Assembly: GCF_014109825.1 (NCBI RefSeq)
Contig: NZ_CP059576.1
Location: 1,886,001 to 1,950,000 of the forward strand
Direction: 5' to 3'
Source of the DNA: Legionella sp. PC997
Lineage (GTDB): Bacteria > Pseudomonadota > Gammaproteobacteria > Legionellales > Legionellaceae
Length of the DNA stretch: 64,000 nt
Part shown: positions 1 through 8,806 of the stretch, piece by piece
Layout: each line of letters starts with the position of its first letter
Position numbering within the stretch: position 1 is the stretch's first letter
The notes under the pieces: model-generated
Told to the model about the DNA's origin: nothing
Databases searched by the model: none
Seen by the model: only the letters and a program-made list of their open reading frames with translations
Made by a program: the position numbers and the translations under genes

Positions 1-47
1 ATGTATATAATTTAAACAGTATCTGGTTGGTAGACTAGGGAGAATCA

Positions 48-1490
48 ATGAAACTTAAACGGACTGGTTTCTCTGTGTTGTATACTATATTGATGCTTGC
101 AAGTTCTGTTTTATATGCAGGTATTGACCCTAATGAAAAAGTCGTTTCAGTTTATTTGCTTCTTGAAACTCCAGAGCAGCTTCAACGCTACGTTAATGAT
201 TTAGTAAAGTTAAAAAAACCTAATTTTAATAGGGTTATCTTCTCATTTGTTAGACCGACTTTGATCGATTACCAAGCAGGTAATTTAGCAACAACCGGTA
301 TACTAGGTTACTTTACAGATCATGATGGTAAAGGTGCTCAAGCTTTCAATGCGTTAAAATCCGCAATCAAATTATCTGAAGAAAAAAAGATTCAAACATT
401 TCTAGCGGTAGGTGGTTGGAATTACAGTTGTAACTTTAGTGTGGTAAAAGAGAGTTGTAGGATATTAACTTCAACTACGAGTCAAGCGTTCTATGATTGG
501 TTTCCTGATCCAACTGATCCCGAACAGGCATCAAAAGCAAAATCTTCTTATGAAAATTTAGTAAAATTAGCAAATGACTTAGGTGTGAATGGCATTGATT
601 TTGACTACGAAGAATTTTGGCATGCAGATGAATATGCTGTTGCTTGGGGCCCTAGCACAAGCGGTGAATGGTCAACTGATATTGCGCAAAGCATTCTTAA
701 AGCAGGTGGTCCAACTTATAAAAATCTCATGAAATACGGAATAAATTCAGGATCCTCTTATGTGATGCCCAAAACAATTGATAAAGTGGATGCAATTTTA
801 CACGCGATAATGGACAATCCCGGCGCAAAATATCTTAAGTTTAGCACCGCGTCCCCCCCCGTGGGTGCTCGCCCAATTACTGGCTTTGTATTTGGAGATA
901 AATATCCGGATATTAATACGAAGGGAGGTTTGTGGTGGAAGGGAAACTTGAAAGGGTTGTGGTATAATCTTACTAATAAAGATGAAGCACTCGTTTCCCG
1001 CTTTGATAGCATTGGTTTAATGACCTATGATCTATGTGGAGACAATCCGGTTGTTTGTGCACCTTATGCTAACGGGCCTTTAGATTTACCGGGTCAAGTC
1101 GGTGCTTATATGAACGATTTTATCAATTGGCTTAAAGCAGACCGTGTTACTAATCCGAGTTTAACAATTGATAGCATTGGAAAAGTAACTTTTTTACCAG
1201 CCAAATATCATATTAATGCAAAAATACAATTTGGTTTTGAAGTAAATCAACCCGCTTATCCCAAAACTGTTGGTGGACAATTGCAACTTACTAATCAATT
1301 AGTCGATAAAATCCTTAGTGAACAAAAGGACAGTGGAGGAGTTATCATCTGGCAAATGTATTCTAAGAAAAATATAGCGGTACCCGATGCTACAACTGTC
1401 AAATACACAATTAATCAAAGTTGCAAGACCTTTCTAGCTAATGATAGTCGTTATGATTGTAATGCAGACTTCCCTAGTGCTTCCAAATAG
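48..1490 (+). CDS. Secreted GH18 chitinase-like glycosidase
   Basis: 480 residues. Residues 1-24 look like a Sec signal peptide (MKLKR, hydrophobic core, cleavage near LYA-G), so the enzyme should be exported; in Legionella such proteins usually leave by the type II system (inference). The remainder fits one GH18 barrel: a beta-strand motif FLAVGGWN near 118-125 and the catalytic signature around GIDFDYEE at 182-189. The GH18 pattern is DxxDxDxE. Here the first Asp is Asn181, while D184, D186 and the acid/base E188 are kept, so activity is likely retained. GH18 enzymes cleave chitin or related beta-1,4-GlcNAc polymers. A GGGAG ribosome site lies just before the ATG. The gene stands alone; the following gene is convergent. 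Confident on family, not on substrate. Confidence 0.85.
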   Translation: MKLKRTGFSVLYTILMLASSVLYAGIDPNEKVVSVYLLLETPEQLQRYVNDLVKLKKPNFNRVIFSFVRPTLIDYQAGNLATTGILGYFTDHDGKGAQAFNALKSAIKLSEEKKIQTFLAVGGWNYSCNFSVVKESCRILTSTTSQAFYDWFPDPTDPEQASKAKSSYENLVKLANDLGVNGIDFDYEEFWHADEYAVAWGPSTSGEWSTDIAQSILKAGGPTYKNLMKYGINSGSSYVMPKTIDKVDAILHAIMDNPGAKYLKFSTASPPVGARPITGFVFGDKYPDINTKGGLWWKGNLKGLWYNLTNKDEALVSRFDSIGLMTYDLCGDNPVVCAPYANGPLDLPGQVGAYMNDFINWLKADRVTNPSLTIDSIGKVTFLPAKYHINAKIQFGFEVNQPAYPKTVGGQLQLTNQLVDKILSEQKDSGGVIIWQMYSKKNIAVPDATTVKYTINQSCKTFLANDSRYDCNADFPSASK

Positions 1491-1569
1491 TTTCTCCCAT
1501 TGTGGTGTTTCTAATTTCCAGTTTTGCGGAATTAATATCCAGGATACTGTTAACCAAAAACTTCCTGTT

Positions 1570-2385
1570 CTATATCTTACGTTGCAAACCTGAGGCAGCC
1601 AGTATCTTTGTTGATATTTCCTCAATAGAGTATTTTGTCGAATTAATATAAGAAATTTTTTCCTTTTGATACATAGCCTCGACTTCCTTCACCTCCAGAC
1701 GGCATTGTTCTGGGGAAGCATATTTACTGTTCGGTCTGCGCTCTGCTCTGATTTGTTGTAAACGTTGCGGATCAATGGTCAATCCGAATAGTTTGTTTTT
1801 ATAAGGTTTGAGTACATCGGGTAATTTAAAACCGATAATTTCTTCCTCAGTAAAAGGATAATTTGCAGCCAAAATACCGTATTGTAGTGCCATATATAAG
1901 CAACTTGGGGTTTTTCCACAACGTGAAACCCCAATAAGAATGATATCAGCCTTATCATAGCCTCGAGTTTTCACGCCATCATCATGCGATAACGCAAAAT
2001 CAATTGCTTCTAATCGATGCAAATAGAGTTTACTGTTCACTACACCATGAGTTTTTCCGACGGTATATGAAGATTTTTCATTAAGCTCTTCTTCCATGGG
2101 GCCAATAAAAGTATTAAATAAGTCGAAAACGCGAGCATTAGCTTTTTTAAAGTAATTTCTGATTTCTGGATCAATCAGGGTTGTAAATACAAGGGGTTTG
2201 ATTCCCTGTTCCTCAAAAGCTTGATTGATTTGTGCAACAGCATGTTCTGCTTTCTTTAAAGAGTCAACATACGGGATGGTGAGTCGTTCAAATTTTGTAT
2301 TTTCAAATTGGGTGATTAAACTATGGCCTAAAGTTTCAGCAGTAATCCCTGTGCCATCGGAAATCATAAAAACATAGCGCTTCAT
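1570..2385 (-). CDS. ppsR: PpsR, bifunctional kinase/phosphorylase regulating PEP synthase
   Basis: 271 residues, the usual length of the DUF299 family. The protein phosphorylates PEP synthase (ADP-dependent) to switch it off and dephosphorylates it with Pi, so it sets gluconeogenic flux from pyruvate. Visible family signatures are the N-terminal SDGTGITAE (9-17), the segment KTHG around 111-114 and the P-loop-like GVSRCGKTPS at 152-161. It starts at an ATG on the minus strand and diverges from the next gene. The target gene, ppsA, is not in the window. Gluconeogenesis matters to Legionella, which lives mainly on amino acids (general knowledge). Confidence 0.93.
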   Translation of the reverse strand: MKRYVFMISDGTGITAETLGHSLITQFENTKFERLTIPYVDSLKKAEHAVAQINQAFEEQGIKPLVFTTLIDPEIRNYFKKANARVFDLFNTFIGPMEEELNEKSSYTVGKTHGVVNSKLYLHRLEAIDFALSHDDGVKTRGYDKADIILIGVSRCGKTPSCLYMALQYGILAANYPFTEEEIIGFKLPDVLKPYKNKLFGLTIDPQRLQQIRAERRPNSKYASPEQCRLEVKEVEAMYQKEKISYINSTKYSIEEISTKILAASGLQRKI

Positions 2386-2515
2386 TTATTGCCTTATAAT
2401 TAAAATGATAAGTATATTCTATTTTAAAATGAATTGGTTAATATCACCAGTAAGTGTACTTATTTAAATCCATCTGCTATCTTAAATAAAAAGAAAAGGT
2501 TATTTAAGAGGTGAT

Positions 2516-2974
2516 ATGGAACAAGATCGGTTTAGCCAAAACAGTAAGCTCTATATTTTAGGCATGATTTGTTTGGTTCTTTGCTTGGGATTATTGTTCT
2601 ATAGTTTATACCTATTACCCTATCTAGCTTGGGGACTAAATTATAATGTTCCTGAGATGGTTATGACACTTCTGAGTTCCTTGCAAGATGATTATAACTA
2701 TACCGTTGGGCAAAGTAAGCTTATTGTTTGGTTAATGTTTTTTGTACCCAGCCTCATCACGGGATTGATTTCTTATTTTGTATCGAATCATATTGATAAT
2801 AATCTTTATAAGTCAGAGCTAAAACCTCAAGAAGAACAAGAGAATCCCCCTAGTAAACAAATTGGGAAGGAAATAAAAGAATCTGCCGGTTTTGGACTTA
2901 AGATTCTTGCTTTAATGATTTTAATTGTAATGGCAATTTTTTTCTTACAATATCTGATTCAAGTAACAGCATAG
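2516..2974 (+). CDS. Small polytopic membrane protein, unknown function
   Basis: 152 residues with three clear hydrophobic segments: about 12-37, 67-90 and 127-149. A charged, Pro/Glu/Gln/Lys-rich stretch near 98-118 separates the second and third. GAGG four bases before the ATG supports the start. The stop is about 18 nt before the next gene's start, so the two are probably cotranscribed. I do not recognise a family. No catalytic motif is visible. Confidence 0.7.
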   Translation: MEQDRFSQNSKLYILGMICLVLCLGLLFYSLYLLPYLAWGLNYNVPEMVMTLLSSLQDDYNYTVGQSKLIVWLMFFVPSLITGLISYFVSNHIDNNLYKSELKPQEEQENPPSKQIGKEIKESAGFGLKILALMILIVMAIFFLQYLIQVTA

Positions 2975-2992
2975 TAAATGGCAGGAGAGTTT

Positions 2993-3583
2993 ATGTCCTA
3001 TTTAAAACGTTGGAAAATTAAACGAATTACAAAGAAGATAAAAGCAATGCAAGCGAATCGGGTAAATAATCAACCCGGAGACGAACTCCTTAAAAAAGAA
3101 ATTGCATATTATTTTGAACTGGCAGCTATTTATAATACATTGAGAGGAAGTAAAAAGTTCCCTTATGCCAATGTAATGTATATGGAATGTTATAGAGCTG
3201 CCGCAATGCTTGATGATGCAGAAGCTAATTATCAGTTAGGGCAAATGGTTCTCGAAGAAGCTAAATTTAGACAAAATTTAGAAAAAGAAGGCATTTTTCA
3301 AAGCGAATCCAATTTAAAAAAATGTAACCAGCTTTTTGAAGAAGCTCATGCTTATTTATCAGCAGCAATAGCATTAGGTCATATAGCTGCAAAACGTTTG
3401 AGAGGTCTCAGCTTTATAAATGGATGGGGATTAGAGGCCGATAAAAAAGCTGGGTTTGAATTAATTGTTGCAAGTATAGAGGAAGAGGGTTCATGGGATA
3501 AAGTTCCCCAAATTTTTGCCTCTATGGGGTTAAACAAGCCGGAATTTTTTTCGCAAATTATGCAGCGCAGAAAATCATCATAA
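2993..3583 (+). CDS. Sel1/TPR-like helical repeat protein
   Basis: 196 residues from the ATG at 2993. I prefer this to the in-frame ATG at 2978 because AGGAG (2983-2987) sits 5 nt before it, whereas nothing suitable precedes 2978. The N-terminus is strongly basic (KRWKIKRITKKIKAM). The rest is Ala/Leu-rich helices of Sel1 type, for example EANYQLGQMVLEEA, an Ala-rich ALGHIAAKR segment and a GWGLEADKKAG segment. Such repeats are usually protein-binding scaffolds. It follows the small membrane protein closely, which suggests a functional pair. No enzyme motif is seen. Confidence 0.65.
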   Translation: MSYLKRWKIKRITKKIKAMQANRVNNQPGDELLKKEIAYYFELAAIYNTLRGSKKFPYANVMYMECYRAAAMLDDAEANYQLGQMVLEEAKFRQNLEKEGIFQSESNLKKCNQLFEEAHAYLSAAIALGHIAAKRLRGLSFINGWGLEADKKAGFELIVASIEEEGSWDKVPQIFASMGLNKPEFFSQIMQRRKSS

Positions 3584-3600
3584 ATATTTATAAATCTTTC

Positions 3601-3628
3601 GCCTAGGTGAGTAAAACAATGCCTAGGC
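3601..3628 (+). terminator. Hairpin after the Sel1-like gene
   Basis: GCCTAGG at 3601-3607 pairs perfectly with CCTAGGC at 3622-3628 across a 14-nt loop, 18 nt after the stop codon. Only AATTT follows, so termination would be weak. The position at the end of the two-gene unit supports a 3' processing or termination role. Confidence 0.45.
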
Positions 3629-3763
3629 AATTTATCCTTCCTGTTACATTAAGCTTTTATAATGTAATACACGATTGTTGGTATTAATATGACTTTTGAT
3701 GTAAAATTATTAACCTACCAGGTTACGTTGTACTCAAAAAACTGCCATCTATATTGTTAATTT

Positions 3764-6700
3764 ATGCCCTCACATCAATCCAAAACAAAGGTTCAACGTT
3801 CAATTACACCGAGTGAAAAACTGTATATTGCAGGCGATGCTATGAATCACTCCTTTTCGCTACAATTGGTGCTTGAAATGGATTCAGAAGTGGATGTACC
3901 TTCGCTCAATAAAGCAATTGTTCGAGCGAGTGATGCAAACCCATATGTCCATTTGCAAGCTGGATTAAGAGTCATTCATTCGATTTGGTATAAGATCCCC
4001 GATGAGTTGGTCGATCTGAACACTGTTCAAGTTATCGAGATGGAATGGGATGGACATAATATTCAAGACTTATCATTGTTCCATGGACATAAGTTTGTAC
4101 CTTCCTATCCTGGGACACAAATTACCTACATCAAAGGGGAACGCCATTTTTTAGTATTCCGTGCGTTTCATGGCGTAATGGATGGCATGGGTTTGTATCA
4201 TTGGGTAAAGGATATTTTTCGTTCATGGAATAAACAACCTTTAGAGGGTACAAACTGTACCATGACTGACTATGAATTCCTCAGTGAAAAACGAAAAACT
4301 GAATATAGACCCAATTTTCCATTGGATTGCATTGCACCAACCGGCACTACTGGTGCCACTCATACTCATTATTTATGGCATAAAGTAACCCTTCCTGGAA
4401 AAATTAATGCGCTAACTGCTAAGATTTGTCACATATTATTAGAGCGCAGTACACATTTTGGCGCTGAAAAGGCCCGTTTTATGATTCCAGTAGATTTACG
4501 TCATCATATTGAGGCGAATACTACAGGAAATTTTACAAATCCTATTTTTATCGAAGCAAAAAAAGGGTCGGACTGGGCTTCCATTTATTATGATATTGTG
4601 AAGCAACTTAGTGAGCAGAATGAACTACGCATAGGAACCTTTGATGCTTATATGAACCATCTACCTTTGTCCTTGCTAAAAGGGCTACTTAAAGCATTAA
4701 TTTATTATCAGAACAAAAAAAATAAATATATGATGTCTGGAATTGTGTCGAAACTATCGATTAATTTATCAGATCTCTATTTAGGCCAAGACTGTAAAGC
4801 GCTTGATGGTTATTTTTTGCCAATTAATGTTCCTATTGCTCCCATTGTCCTTACTGTAACCGAACATGAGAATGCCACGACTATTTGTTTCTCTGTCTCA
4901 AATGCCCATGCCACACTTGAAACAAGTACCCATTTAGTCAACCAATTTAAAAAGTTGATTGATGCGCCTAAGCTAGTTCGGCAGAGTTTATCTTATTGCG
5001 ATACCCTATGGCCTGTATATAACAATACCCAGATTGATTTTCCCCAAGAGAAAACAATTTTTACAAAAATATGGGAGAGCGCACTAAAGCATCCTCATTT
5101 ACCGGCTTTAATTTCTAGAACTCACACTACAACATATCAGCAATTGGGTCATCGTGTTTTGGAAATTGCCAGTTATTTTTCCGATTTAGGTATTCAGAGC
5201 GGGGACAAGATTGCTATTTATTTACCAAGAAATGAGACTATGATTTGCTCTATTCTTGCTTGTTGGTATCTAGGGGCTACTTATATTCCGATTGATATAA
5301 AATCACCCAGCGCTTGGGTTTTAGCTATATTGGAAGATGCGCAACCTGCTTTGGTGGTTCATGAAGAATTCGCGGTATTAAAGCAGGATTACCCTGGATT
5401 AAGTACCCATATTCCAATACAGATTTTAAATTCCCATATACCAAGAAATAATGGAAACTTACTCACTCAATTGGCTTATATCATATATACCTCGGGTTCT
5501 ACTGGGATGCCTAAGGGAGTCATGATTAATCATGGGCAATTACTGAATTATTTATCTTGGGCATTTGGAGCCTATGGAACTACGAATCAACCTTATCATA
5601 CAATGTTATTTACAAGCATTGCTTTTGACTTAACCGTAACATCACTTTATTTGCCTTTACTTTCGGGTGGAAGTATTAGGTTAGTCCAAGAGACCCTTAG
5701 CTCACTGATGCTTAAAGATATCCTTACAAACCCAGCAATCAATTTTTTAAAGCTAACACCCTCACATTTGCGAATGATTAGCAATTTACAAATGATCTCG
5801 GAACATTCATTAACTTTGGTCGTTGGTGGAGAAGATTTTCCTTGTAAATTGGCACACACTATTAGTGAAAAATTACCTGCGGCCCGAATATTTAATGAAT
5901 ATGGTCCAACGGAAACTACGGTGGGATGTATGGTTCATCAATTTGATGTTATTAACGATCTTCAAGGAAGCGTGCCTATTGGTATTCCTATAGCAAATAC
6001 TCGCATTTATTGCTTAGATAATAAACTCAAACCAGTCAGACTTGCAGAAAAAGGGGAAATTTATATTGCGGGAAGTAATGTGGGAGTGGGTTATTTAAAC
6101 CAACCCCAGTTAACAAGTAAACATTTTATGAATGATCCTTTTTTTCCAGGCGATCGTATGTATCAGAGTGGTGATTTAGCGACCCACCGAGAAAATGGTT
6201 TGCTTGTTTATTTAGGAAGAACAGATTATCAAACAAAAATACGCGGTCATCGCATTGAATTGGCGGAAATTGAACATGTGTTATTAGGAATAGATGGGAT
6301 CTCGCAAGCTGTGGTAACACTCATAAAGCAGGATCATCTTATGGGTGAGGATCATAATGAATTAGCTGCATATTTAGTTTCAGATTCGCAAGAGAGAATT
6401 GATTTGCACGATAAGCTAGCTACCATTCTTCCTTCTTATATGATACCCAAATATTTTACTTTTCTACCTGAATTCCCTTTAACGGTTAATGGAAAAGTAG
6501 ATTATAAAAAATTACCCGCACCAACTTCTAATTTGAATTTTAATAAGATAGACGTACAGAAGGATTTATTAACAAAAATTCGTCAATTATTTGCAAACGT
6601 ATTATCATTACCCCTTGAACTTATTGATAATCATGTTACTTTTGACAATCTGGGAGGAGACTCCATGCAAATGGCTTATATGATTAATGAAATAATTTCA

Positions 6701-6808
6701 AAAATGATTTCTCCGCAACATCACATGGTCTTTGCCAATGAATTAGAGCGATTATTAATTTGCGCAACGCCCTATAATTTTTATAAACATCTATCAAAAA
6801 TTATTTGA
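3764..6808 (+). CDS. Single-module nonribosomal peptide synthetase (C-A-T), predicted Asn/Asp-activating
   Basis: 1014 residues. Condensation-like domain about 10-410, with FHGVMDG at 135-141 in place of HHxxxDG (the second His, H136, is kept). Adenylation domain about 430-920: TSGSTGMPKG (A3) 576-585, NEYGPTETT (A5) 711-719, QSGDLATH (A7) near 801-808, RTDYQTKIRGHRIEL (A8) from 819, NGK (A10) 909-911. Carrier domain with GGDS at 964-967, S967 carrying phosphopantetheine. There is no thioesterase or reductase domain, so the product must be released by another protein or by condensation. Aligning by eye to GrsA, the ten code residues read D622, L623, T626, K663, V686, G688, E712, V720, G721, K911. 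This is one change from the classic Asn code and two from the Asp code. No good ribosome site precedes the ATG, so the exact start is uncertain. Confidence 0.9.
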   Translation: MPSHQSKTKVQRSITPSEKLYIAGDAMNHSFSLQLVLEMDSEVDVPSLNKAIVRASDANPYVHLQAGLRVIHSIWYKIPDELVDLNTVQVIEMEWDGHNIQDLSLFHGHKFVPSYPGTQITYIKGERHFLVFRAFHGVMDGMGLYHWVKDIFRSWNKQPLEGTNCTMTDYEFLSEKRKTEYRPNFPLDCIAPTGTTGATHTHYLWHKVTLPGKINALTAKICHILLERSTHFGAEKARFMIPVDLRHHIEANTTGNFTNPIFIEAKKGSDWASIYYDIVKQLSEQNELRIGTFDAYMNHLPLSLLKGLLKALIYYQNKKNKYMMSGIVSKLSINLSDLYLGQDCKALDGYFLPINVPIAPIVLTVTEHENATTICFSVSNAHATLETSTHLVNQFKKLIDAPKLVRQSLSYCDTLWPVYNNTQIDFPQEKTIFTKIWESALKHPHLPALISRTHTTTYQQLGHRVLEIASYFSDLGIQSGDKIAIYLPRNETMICSILACWYLGATYIPIDIKSPSAWVLAILEDAQPALVVHEEFAVLKQDYPGLSTHIPIQILNSHIPRNNGNLLTQLAYIIYTSGSTGMPKGVMINHGQLLNYLSWAFGAYGTTNQPYHTMLFTSIAFDLTVTSLYLPLLSGGSIRLVQETLSSLMLKDILTNPAINFLKLTPSHLRMISNLQMISEHSLTLVVGGEDFPCKLAHTISEKLPAARIFNEYGPTETTVGCMVHQFDVINDLQGSVPIGIPIANTRIYCLDNKLKPVRLAEKGEIYIAGSNVGVGYLNQPQLTSKHFMNDPFFPGDRMYQSGDLATHRENGLLVYLGRTDYQTKIRGHRIELAEIEHVLLGIDGISQAVVTLIKQDHLMGEDHNELAAYLVSDSQERIDLHDKLATILPSYMIPKYFTFLPEFPLTVNGKVDYKKLPAPTSNLNFNKIDVQKDLLTKIRQLFANVLSLPLELIDNHVTFDNLGGDSMQMAYMINEIISKMISPQHHMVFANELERLLICATPYNFYKHLSKII

Positions 6809-6912
6809 AAATAGAATTGCGCTAGGAGATAAGCGAAATAACTTTATCCTTTCTTATTGATTGAATGCTGGATTTTGAAAAGTAGATTAATGGTTTTAAG
6901 GAAATGATTTAG

Positions 6913-8055
6913 ATGAAGATTTTAATTACTGGAGGTAGGGCGCCTGCTACTATGGACATTATGCGTAGCCTCATTAGTCAAGGATATGAGGTCTATAGTG
7001 CCGAGAGTATGCTTTATCCGCTAGCGCGACTGGTTAAGGGAGTAAAAAAGCATTTCGTGATTCCTAAACCCAATCAAAACCTGGCTGCGTTTTTAAATAC
7101 AATCGAAGAACTAGTTATCCATCATAAAATTGATTTACTTATTCCATCATGCGAGGAAATTTTTCATATAAGCCAAGGCTATGAACAATTATCAAAGCAT
7201 ACCAAAGTATTCTGTGAACCTTTTGAACGCCTGAATCAATTACATAGTAAGTATGCATTTAACCAGCTTGTTAGTGAATACGGTTTAACTGCGCCGCAAA
7301 GCTGGTTACTTAAAACAGATAAAGATAAAGAGCGTCTTCCAAAGGACGTGCCTTTGGTATTAAAGCCTGTTTTTTCTCGTTTTGGATCGCGTACACTCAT
7401 CAAACCCTCACCACAAATCATTGCAAATCTCCCTGTTAATGAACCTTATATTGCTCAACAGTTTATCCCAGGTAAAGAATACAGTACTTATGCTATTGCG
7501 CATAAAGGTGAAGTATTAATTCAATCGTGCTATTACTCAAAATATCAAGCCGGCCTATCTACCGGAATATATTTTGAACCCGCAGAAATAAAACCAATCA
7601 CTGATTTTATTAAGATATTTTGCAAGAAATTTCAATTTAGTGGCCAAATAGCGTTTGATTTTATTTTGATGAATGATAAAGCATATGTTTTAGAGTGTAA
7701 CCCAAGAGTAACCAGTGGGTTCCATCTTTTAACTGATAAAATTGATTGGCATACTATTTTAAGTGGACAAAGACAGTACGATATACCTAATATGCAATAC
7801 ATGCAGCCTTTTATGCTGGGCCAAGGAATGATGCTTCACTGTTTGAAATATATACTCAAAAATCCTCATCAATTCATTAAAGATTATCGAAGAGCACATG
7901 ACGTCTTAAAACATAAAGCTTATCCCTGGTTTAAACTGAAAAGTATGCTGATGATGCTGAATGTACTTTGTAGAGCAATCAGAGCAAAGAAAGGATTCTA
8001 TCCTGCATCTACTTATGATATTGATTTCAATGGAATTGAAAATTTGTCCAAATAA
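6913..8055 (+). CDS. ATP-grasp ligase, probable partner of the upstream NRPS
   Basis: 380 residues. It begins with a Rossmann-like MKILITGG. The ATP-grasp fold spans about 110-290: VLKPVFSRFGSRT near 148-160 contributes the ATP-binding Lys, and AFDFILMNDKAYVLECNPR near 249-267 holds the Mg-binding E-x-N. ATP-grasp enzymes join a carboxylate to an amine or thiol through an acyl phosphate. Domain order resembles the carbamoyl-phosphate-synthase-like subgroup. It starts 104 nt after the NRPS on the same strand, so it may supply, modify or release the amino acid handled by that enzyme (inference). Substrate unknown. AAGGAA about 10 nt before the ATG supports the start. Confidence 0.8.
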   Translation: MKILITGGRAPATMDIMRSLISQGYEVYSAESMLYPLARLVKGVKKHFVIPKPNQNLAAFLNTIEELVIHHKIDLLIPSCEEIFHISQGYEQLSKHTKVFCEPFERLNQLHSKYAFNQLVSEYGLTAPQSWLLKTDKDKERLPKDVPLVLKPVFSRFGSRTLIKPSPQIIANLPVNEPYIAQQFIPGKEYSTYAIAHKGEVLIQSCYYSKYQAGLSTGIYFEPAEIKPITDFIKIFCKKFQFSGQIAFDFILMNDKAYVLECNPRVTSGFHLLTDKIDWHTILSGQRQYDIPNMQYMQPFMLGQGMMLHCLKYILKNPHQFIKDYRRAHDVLKHKAYPWFKLKSMLMMLNVLCRAIRAKKGFYPASTYDIDFNGIENLSK

Positions 8056-8207
8056 AAATTTCAACTCCATTTTACAAAGCAGCGTGGTTTGATTAACGTA
8101 GCTCTGGACTATGCTCTGGCGATGTATTCTTGGCCTACATTATATAAAATAGAGCCCATAGGATTATATTTGGTTTATTAAAACATTCTTTGGGGAGTAA
8201 TAAATCG

Positions 8208-8651
8208 ATGAAAATAGCAGTGTGCAGCGATGAGCTTTATCCTGTTAATGAGTTTGTTGTGCAAGAACTTAAACGGTTAGGACATCAAGTTATTCCATTT
8301 GGTGCACTTAAATCGCGTCAAAATGAGTCGTGGATTGAAACTGCTCAAATGGCTGCTGAAGCAATTCATGATGGTGAATGTGATGAAGGTATTTTCTTTT
8401 GCTGGACAGGGACTGGCATTTCCATTGTGGCGAATAAAATTCCCGGAATAAGAGCGGCATTATGCACGGATGCTCAAACTGCAAGAGGTGCAAGAATATG
8501 GAACCGAGCGAATGTTTTAGCCTTATCCAATCGACTTCTAACCCAGGATTTGGCAAAAGAAATTTTGGAGTCTTGGTTTAATACTCAATCTGATGAAGAA
8601 GGGGAACTGATCATAAAAGAAATTGAATCCATTGAACGGAAAAAGTACTAG
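8208..8651 (+). CDS. RpiB/LacAB-type sugar-phosphate isomerase family protein
   Basis: 147 residues from the ATG at 8208, chosen because GGGAG (8193-8197) precedes it by 10 nt; a TTG 18 nt upstream overlaps that site. The fold is recognisable from CDEGIFFCWTGTGISIVANK and GIRAALCTDAQTAR, then ANVLALSNR. The catalytic Cys equivalent (C65) and the phosphate loop TGTG are kept. The SDH and EHN segments of true RpiB are changed to SDE and IWN, so ordinary ribose-5-phosphate isomerisation is doubtful. It lies about 150 nt after the ATP-grasp gene on the same strand. Its role in that locus is unknown. Confidence 0.72.
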   Translation: MKIAVCSDELYPVNEFVVQELKRLGHQVIPFGALKSRQNESWIETAQMAAEAIHDGECDEGIFFCWTGTGISIVANKIPGIRAALCTDAQTARGARIWNRANVLALSNRLLTQDLAKEILESWFNTQSDEEGELIIKEIESIERKKY

Positions 8652-8806
8652 TTTTATCGCTCATTTCCTATTCACAAAAGTGGTTAAAGCACAAGTGATA
8701 ATCAAAAAGTTTTAAGAAGTAGTTGCACCTATCTGGAATTATTTAAACTTGTATAATGAATTACTTTCTGGCTAAATTGGAGTATCACCATCCTCATAGG
8801 TTTGTT

